Part shown: positions 57,713-64,000 of the stretch, in pieces
Layout of the letters: each line of letters starts with the position of its first letter
Position numbering within the stretch: position 1 is the stretch's first letter
Translations under genes and position numbers: made by a program
Assembly: GCA_029255685.2 (NCBI GenBank)
Contig: CM055317.2
Location: 20,778,501 to 20,842,500, forward strand
DNA: 64,000 nucleotides
DNA from: Silene conica
Taxonomy: Eukaryota; Streptophyta; Magnoliopsida; Caryophyllales; Caryophyllaceae
Direction of reading: 5' to 3'
Notes under the pieces: model-generated
The model's database searches: none
The model's input: only the letters and a program-made list of their open reading frames with translations
What the model was told of the DNA's origin: nothing

Positions 57713-58125
57713 AACAATGCTAGAACCTGGGTACTTTGCTTTAGTCATGACTAGATTATTGTTTGAGATTAATTTGATAGATGAGTACCAAAATTTGTAG
57801 GATCGATATTTGTTGATAATGATGAAGGAAAGGATGTAGAACACTATTGTTGATTGCATTCAAGTGGCAAAAATTGGGGGAAATAATCTAAGAGGGATAT
57901 ATGAAAAAAGTGAAAGAGTAGGGAGGAGTAATTTCGTCATAAATTTAGGCTTTAAAATAGGAAATTTAAATTTTGACGGAATATAACACCGAATTGAGAA
58001 AATTGGTGCAATTTTTGACCTTTGAACATTTAATTGGAGTAAATTATTAAAAAGTTTCATAAGGGACATAATTTTAGAAAAATGGGTTATAGAAGAGAGT
58101 AATTGTTAATTTACTCTATATATAA

Positions 58126-58433
58126 TACTTCCTCCATTCGATCAAATCCATAGTGTATTTATGTTTTATGTACAAATTTTAAAGGTTTATTAAAAAATTA
58201 TTGAAAGTACAATGAGAAGTGTATATGTTGCTTTATGGTTAATGTTAATGCTTTTTTATTGTTTAACTTCTGGGTAATTAATTAAGTCAGTGTTTAGTGT
58301 TTAATTTTCCAACCAAAAACCATTTGAATATTTTATTTTTGTTATATACAACCTGTATTGAGAGTTTAACATGCTGTTTTGGATTATTACTCATTGTCAA
58401 TAAATAACCCTTTGTTTTAGGTCATTTACTAAC
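58126..58433. other. Intergenic, nothing recognised
   Basis: AT-rich DNA; CTTCCTCCATTCGATCAAATCC at its start resembles one end of a Stowaway-like MITE without a visible partner. Confidence 0.4.
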
Positions 58434-61169
58434 TTGCACTACTACATAAAGCCTTAAGGACATCGGACTTTTATGGTTAAGGACATCGGATTAGCAACCG
58501 ATGTAGAGTTCACTGATGTCCATTATGGGTATCAAGGACATCGGTTGTGCAACCGATGTCCATTTGATGATGCACATCGGATGTTTAAAACGTCTGATGT
58601 CCATTATCCTTATGCACATCAGACTTTAGCTCACATCTGATGTCCATATGTTATTGCACATCGGTGGTTTAATAAGTCTGATGTCCATCATTCTTATGCA
58701 TATCATTCTTTAGCTCACATCTGATGTCCTTCATATGTATGCACATCATTCTTTAGCTGTAATCTGATGTCCATTTATGTTTTGTACATCGGTTGTTGAC
58801 CGAAGCCCATGTGCATTACAAGTTAATATGCATCATACTATTGAATAAACCGCTGTCCTTGATGTTGCTTTTTTTTTTTAAAAAAAAAAAAGCTGATATT
58901 GATGGTAATTTGTACCATCAGTATACATTATTCATATGCCAGCCAGACTGCCATACCATCAACCAAACAAACACAAATTCAAAGCAAAGTACGACAAAGT
59001 CGTTCGTCTTTCATTAAACATGGACAAAGCAAATCACGACAAAGGTCGGCCATCTTTCATATACATTATCCAAAATCATCAACTAACCAAACATATAGGG
59101 TTATCTGTCATTTTAGACGACATCCAAAATAGTCTAGAGATCACAAGTTCAACAACTAACCAAACATCGGCTTAGTTTGCAAAATCAAAGTACTACGTTA
59201 CTAGCTAGAAAGACTATGCATTTAGAAAATAGTCCGCCCACAATTCCCTGACCTCGTCGATTTCTTCTTAGGAATATGGTAGTCGGTGTTTGAAAACCTG
59301 TAAATAATACACAAAATTTCTCAGAAAGTGGAAGAAAATCACGAGGCAACAGTACAGAGAACATAGATAACTCAGTTGTGCTTAGCACTAAAAAGATGTT
59401 TAACCTTTTGTACAACCAGTCATTGAGAAATGTCAGTACTGAAAAAATGGAACATTTTCATATTCAACTAGCAGATGCAGGTAAAATTAAATAAATTTGG
59501 TTCACTGCCCCAAAGTGTCAATTGCCAACTTTCATAGAACATCATATAGTTACAGTACCAGTAGATTCTCCAACAAATCTGTCAAGAAAGTAAAATAAAA
59601 GAGACAGTTAACTAGTTAAGTCTCAGTAACAGGCTTGTAAATATTCACTTTAGACCAAGTACATCTCCGTTGCTCTCTTTCCTTTGAACACTAAATGAAG
59701 CACATCAGGGCATCAGCCATCATCAGCAATTCAAAATTATACATGGATTCAAAATGCTTACATGAACTGTCGCATTCTAGCGAAAGATGTGATCTCTTCA
59801 TTGGAATTATGAATGTAATGAAGGGATTGTTTTTATACGGGGTTTCATGTTGTTTTACACCACCTAATTTGAATATATTGGATTTTAAGAGCGTTTGCTG
59901 TTCCAAACTTGTACTATAAGTTTATTGATGTGCTTAACCATTTACCATTTTAACCTGTTTGAGGGATAATGTCATCAGGTCTTTATTTGCTAAGCCACTT
60001 CTCACCTAATAAACATATTAGAGAAGGATCAAGTCAAAACGATGACAAAATCTTGGGTCGTATCCTTAGTTTTGTTAAGGTGTAAACTACATTACATCAT
60101 CTACTGGTACTATATTTTAATATTTGTACTGGTTTGAAAGCAGAAAATGGATAGAATTTTATAAATATAATACCTGGATCAGAAATAAAAACAAAAGATG
60201 CAATAGGTTATGCCGAACACAAGTTCAGGACGAACACTACCCATTTACTCCCACTTGTCTTGTTGTGAGAGGATAATATCCGTCTTCTTCAGCTTGTGAG
60301 AGGATAATATCAAACAGCTTGACTTGCCCGTGCCTGTAAAAATAACAAATCTACTGCAACTTAGTTCATATAAGAACGATACAGTAAAGCATAGAAATTA
60401 CCATCCACTAAACGACTCATTTGATTGGGCTTGAACTGTCCAGAGGAAAGAACCCCTGCAACGCCCAGCACTGCTCACATAACCCTCTACTACATTAACG
60501 CCCATCAGAGACCAGTACCCCACTCTTCTTACCTGCACTGCACGCACCTGCTTTACACCCAGAATGCGCACTGTACAGGCCTGCGACGCTCTTGAGCACA
60601 GACCACGCCCAGTATTACAGCATCAAGTACACAAACCCCAGTTCGTGCGGACAACACCCAGACCTGCAAAGGCCTGTGCCCTCTGCCCAACAACCAGACA
60701 CTCACCAGCTGCCCAGAAGTCTGAGTTCCTGCACGCAAGGCAGTGGCTTCACGCCACTACAAGGCCAAGAACACCGACTTATTCCATCCCATTTCCTGCA
60801 CAAAACTGCTCAGCCTGAGACCAGATCAGCAAATAATAACTTTTCTCCTACGTTAAGTTACTCAATCAAGTCGTATTATAATAATAATAACACTAATTAC
60901 TATAGTTCCGACTAAAATATTACTGCCTAAATGGCAACTACTCCTTGGGTACACTCGATATTCAAACCACAGGTGCCTCATTCACCCGCAAAAGAATACA
61001 CACACTTTCACACTTTCACATCTCACATTTCATTTAACTATGTTTCTGAGACCAAGTAAAACAGTAGTTAGTAGCACAACAAATCTGAAAATTACTCACA
61101 AAATCCAACTTATAGCCTAAAAAATTACAATCATCCCAGTGGTATTTCCTTACCCATCAGAAATACTCA

Positions 61170-61512
61170 ACTTTGGCGAGAAAAGCTTAATTATTCAAGG
61201 CTTAAGAAGGGGGTTGTCAATAGCATCCTGAATTCAGCTATCTACCATGTGTGGCATCAGAGAAATATAAGCAGAGTAGAGGGCAAGTTAATCATACCAG
61301 AGAGGTGTGCAACTCTTATTCAGAAGGATATTCAGAGCAGAATCAGATACAAGATACAGGGGCAGCTGACGGACAAAGATCGAATCTGGATTGGTAAACT
61401 TATGTATTTTGAGTAGTTTGATCTCCTCCTATGAGGAGTAAGGCTGATAGTAGTGGAAATTGTATTTGTCCTTGATTTTCTTTAATAAAATTTACATTTC
61501 AACAAAAAAAAA
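61170..61512 (+). mobile_element. Truncated LINE 3' end inside the CACTA element
   Basis: The translation includes SAIYHVWHQRNISR and DKDRIWIGKL, typical of the segment after plant L1 reverse transcriptases, followed by an untranslated tail and a short A run (about 61503-61511). 5'-truncated insertion or captured piece. Confidence 0.65.
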
Positions 61513-61964
61513 TCCACTAAGAGATCCATACCATTTGTAGCCGCCAACTTCAAAAGCATTGTTGTGAAGCTCTTTCTCATCTCTTTAATCCAACCCAATG
61601 GCAAATCCTTATCCACTGTATTCTCAATTACAACCTAAAAAAATCACGAAAGCAAAGCTTTGTATGTTAGAGAACAAGGAACAAAAGACAGCAGTTTGCA
61701 AGGAGAAAAGATAAAACCGTCACAACCAACACCAACCTCTTTTTTCCTTGAAGGAAGTCTCTTACTAGCAGATTGTTTCGAAATTTACGACAACTTACTA
61801 AGCTCAGACTGATAGAGTGTTACCGTGTACTGTTTTTTTCTACTGATGCTTCGGGAATGTTAGTCCGCTAAATGTTTTTTTTGTTTTGTTTCCGACAACT
61901 TACTAAGCCGTATTTTCTATTTGCAGTCCTGTCCTAGAATAGTGGCTGCAACTGGGAAATAAGA

Positions 61965-62453
61965 TTGAGGGACCGAAGTTTCAGTTTCGAGAACTGTCCA
62001 ATGAATGATAATGTTTCTTCTAGTGATCAAGTCAGTCAAAATTTGGCCTCGTCTGTTATTGACAGCAAGACAAGCAAACAAAACTCGAGAGATGGTGACG
62101 CGTCAACCCTTTCCTCAGAAAGAGTCCACTTCACCAACCATGCTTTGATAAGAAGTGATGTGAGCTCAGGGATTGGAGAACAAACCTCAAACGAAAAGAG
62201 GAAAAACCCTAGTGAATTTCAGGGAGACGATTCTACCACCATGGTTCCTTATCCGTGTAAGCAACTTAAAGCCGATTCATCATCTTCCAAAAACAGTAGT
62301 GCAGTCGCTCAGTTAAGTTCAGTTGATTCCGTTGATCCAAAACCAGCTCACCCAGCTCAGTCTGTTGAATCCAAGACAACATTTCAGGAACCCGAACAAT
62401 CTATGACTAATGCCTCTATGAAGTTACAACTGATTGATTTTTTTCTACAATAA
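61965..62453 (+). CDS. Serine-rich open frame of unknown origin in the CACTA element
   Basis: 162-codon open frame rich in Ser, Asn and Lys with NEKRKNPSEFQG and YPCKQLKADSSSSKNSS. It follows a good splice acceptor (TTCTATTTGCAG, ending at 61926), so it may be an exon of a host gene captured by the element. I do not recognise the family. A 22-bp word (CATTTCAGGAACCCGAACAATC) near its end is repeated about 90 bp downstream. It could also be a chance frame. Confidence 0.35.
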   Translation: MRDRSFSFENCPMNDNVSSSDQVSQNLASSVIDSKTSKQNSRDGDASTLSSERVHFTNHALIRSDVSSGIGEQTSNEKRKNPSEFQGDDSTTMVPYPCKQLKADSSSSKNSSAVAQLSSVDSVDPKPAHPAQSVESKTTFQEPEQSMTNASMKLQLIDFFLQ

Positions 62454-63251
62454 CGAGGTTGTAACATTGTCAGACAGCATTTCAGGAACCCGAACAATCA
62501 CAAAATGTGTACAATTCCCCAGGACGGAGGGAGCACTAATTGAAAGTAACGGTAACACTCGCCAATACATCAAAAATATCTCAACTATAGCAAAAACCAT
62601 GTACATTCGCATTAACAGTGAAAACAACTAAATTCAATTCAATTAAATCAAAATTTAGGATTTTGAGAAGATGAATTAGTACCTTTAATTGGAAAATTTC
62701 ACGAGGACAAAGACCAGATAAGAAAAGACGACAAACATCGTCATGATCGAAATACTTGCAATTACCTGCCCTAACATCTTCGTTTCAAATTGCCCTCATT
62801 AATACGTCTAGCTGCTTTGAAGCTAATCCATCTTTGATTTTTCTTTTTAATTCTTCAGTAAATTTATTGAGGATGATTTGTGATTGTGAAGAAATTAGGG
62901 TTGATCGAAAGAGGGGTTTCTTTAGAATATTGAGGGTTTTATTTGTGTTTATTATTATAGGGTGAGGGAGTAGGGGCTGGGGGTTTTAATAAAAAAATTA
63001 AATGCAATGGACATGGGTTTAGTCAGAAATTCGATGTAAATAAGCACGCAATGGACATGGGTTTTTCAAACATCCGATATCCATTAACATCATCAAGTCA
63101 TGGACATGGGTTGTAAAAACAACCGATGTAAATAACTCTATAAGGACATCGGATTTTTGAAAAAACCGATGTGCATTATTTATTACATCGGTTTTTTAAA
63201 AAAACCGATGTGCATTGACCGATGTCCTTAAGGGTTTCTGTAGTAGTGTTG

Positions 63252-63550
63252 ACAACAAAAAAACTTTCCTACTACTTTACTTACAAAAGTCCAACAAAAA
63301 CTAATGACAAAGTCCCAGAAAAATAAATACAAACAGATTCACAGCCCAAAAAAGTCAGTTATGTAAACAAAAAAAATGGTCTATAAATGCATGTCCGAGG
63401 AACTGCGTAGTGAAAAATTCAGTCTGCAAACGGGAAGCTTGAGCGCGGTGAAATCCAAAAAACAGCAACAAGGTTCAACCTAAAAAAAATGCAGCGTGTC
63501 TAACATATGGCGACTCGCCAAAAAACCACGGTTAGTCGGAGAAAAACTAA
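63252..63550. other. Intergenic, nothing recognised
   Basis: AT-rich DNA between the CACTA element and the last reading frame. Confidence 0.4.
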
Positions 63551-63554
63551 ATGT

Positions 63555-64000
63555 GAAGAGCACGAGAATGGGATGGGGTTTCTGTTGGCACGGTCCATTC
63601 GTGGGTAAAAGATGGTTTGCTTAAACCTCATTCCGGCCCACTTCATCCTAAACTCAACGACTTATACAAAGACGCAAGGCTACTTAATTCACTAAAGATG
63701 CTTGTCGTTAATCAAATTATTCATGATTTTCTTGATCTTAATACAATGCCGGAAACAGAAAGAATATTCAGCGAGATGAGTAACACAATTACATGTACGA
63801 GAAGTGGTTCTTTATTACCGACGACGATCAGAAAATTTATGTCGTAAATGGGAGGAGTTACCTTACCGGAGCTGCTAATCGAAAAGGTACATCACAAAAG
63901 TGATGTTCATATGCGCGGTAAACAGATCGGGTTACGCGACAAACGGAGATTTAATTTTCGTTGGGAAAATAGGGATGTTCCTTCATACACGACAAGTACC
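63555..64000 (+). pseudogene. Unrecognised reading frame with one in-frame stop, running off the window
   Basis: A frame open from about 63555 encodes VHSWVKDGLLKPHSGPLHPK and PETERIFSEMSNT, meets TAA at 63845-63847, and continues in the same frame from an ATG at 63848 (GGVTLPELLIEKVHHKSD) to the window edge. The composition looks like real protein rather than noise. I do not recognise a family. It may be a pseudogene, or exon and intron sequence of a gene that continues beyond the window. Confidence 0.35.

Larger units (their letters stand above)
51399..58116. mobile_element. MULE-type non-autonomous element, split by a LARD-like element
   Basis: Ends CAGTAAATTAACAATTAC and GTAATTGTTAATTTACTC with 9-bp duplications TGTATATAA (51390-51398) and TATATATAA (58117-58125), one mismatch. 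Without the LTR element the unit is about 1.2 kb. It shares internal words with the element at 26744-28154. No coding recognised. Confidence 0.8.
58437..63248. mobile_element. Non-autonomous CACTA element
   Basis: 4812-bp unit with ends CACTACTACATAAA and TTTCTGTAGTAGTG and 3-bp duplications TTG (58434-58436, 63249-63251). Subterminal zones (58450-58800 and 63000-63235) carry many copies of ACATCGG/CCGATGT and TGATGTCCAT in both orientations, as expected for binding sites of a CACTA transposase. No transposase coding is visible inside. The interior has a LINE fragment, a GC-rich low-complexity zone (about 60430-60830) and a serine-rich open frame of unknown origin. Confidence 0.9.

Noticed and set aside
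60553-60915. Overlapping frames on both strands in the GC-rich zone of the CACTA element
   Set aside because: Low-complexity composition and open frames on both strands suggest compositional chance rather than a gene.

Overview
The window is nuclear DNA of a flowering plant, most likely a eudicot; the exact clade cannot be fixed from sequence alone. The evidence is spliced genes with GT-AG introns, plant-type NUP155 and laccase proteins, and AT-rich intergenic DNA filled with plant transposons (Copia elements, LARD-like, Helitron, CACTA, hAT, MULE, Harbinger and Stowaway MITEs, SINE and LINE pieces).

Only two host genes are clear. NUP155 (+, 9379-21694, 13 exons, 1466 codons) encodes a scaffold nucleoporin. 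A laccase of the LAC14/15 type (-, 26454-22657, 6 exons, 570 codons) lies tail to tail with it, 962 bp between stop codons. They share no pathway. A third intact coding unit is a two-exon hAT transposase (31440-34748).

Layout: 1-4705, a Copia-like element with gag but no visible pol, inserted in a LINE (4706-5534); 6047-7380, MITE cluster with a SINE; 7812-9077, a hAT element holding a Harbinger MITE, about 300 bp upstream of the NUP155 start; 9379-21694, NUP155 with MITEs in its introns; 22657-26454, laccase; 26623-31091, a deleted Copia element split by four DNA transposons; 31121-34851, a complete hAT element; 35862-42590, a Sirevirus-like Copia remnant (minus) with an extra ORF cut by a solo LTR and a MULE MITE; 42984-43323, a hAT MITE; 44064-about 51060, a Helitron 3' part cut by a degenerate Copia element (44957-50921); 51399-58116, a MULE-type element cut by a non-coding LTR element (52211-57712) that itself carries a MULE MITE; 58437-63248, a non-autonomous CACTA element; 63252-64000, an unrecognised interrupted reading frame.

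Many element borders are supported directly by terminal repeats plus target-site duplications (8 bp for hAT, 9 bp for MULE, TTA/TAA for Harbinger, TA for Stowaway, 3 bp for CACTA, 5 bp for LTR elements, 16 bp for the SINE), so the order of several insertions can be read. The most notable points are: a full-length hAT transposase with Val where its subfamily normally has an Asp of the DDE triad; a gag-only LTR element; a Helitron flanked by two copies of one segment; a (TGCA)5 RY-type block in the short laccase promoter next to a Copia insertion; and stop-free, frame-preserving introns in both host genes. No wholly new system is demonstrated.
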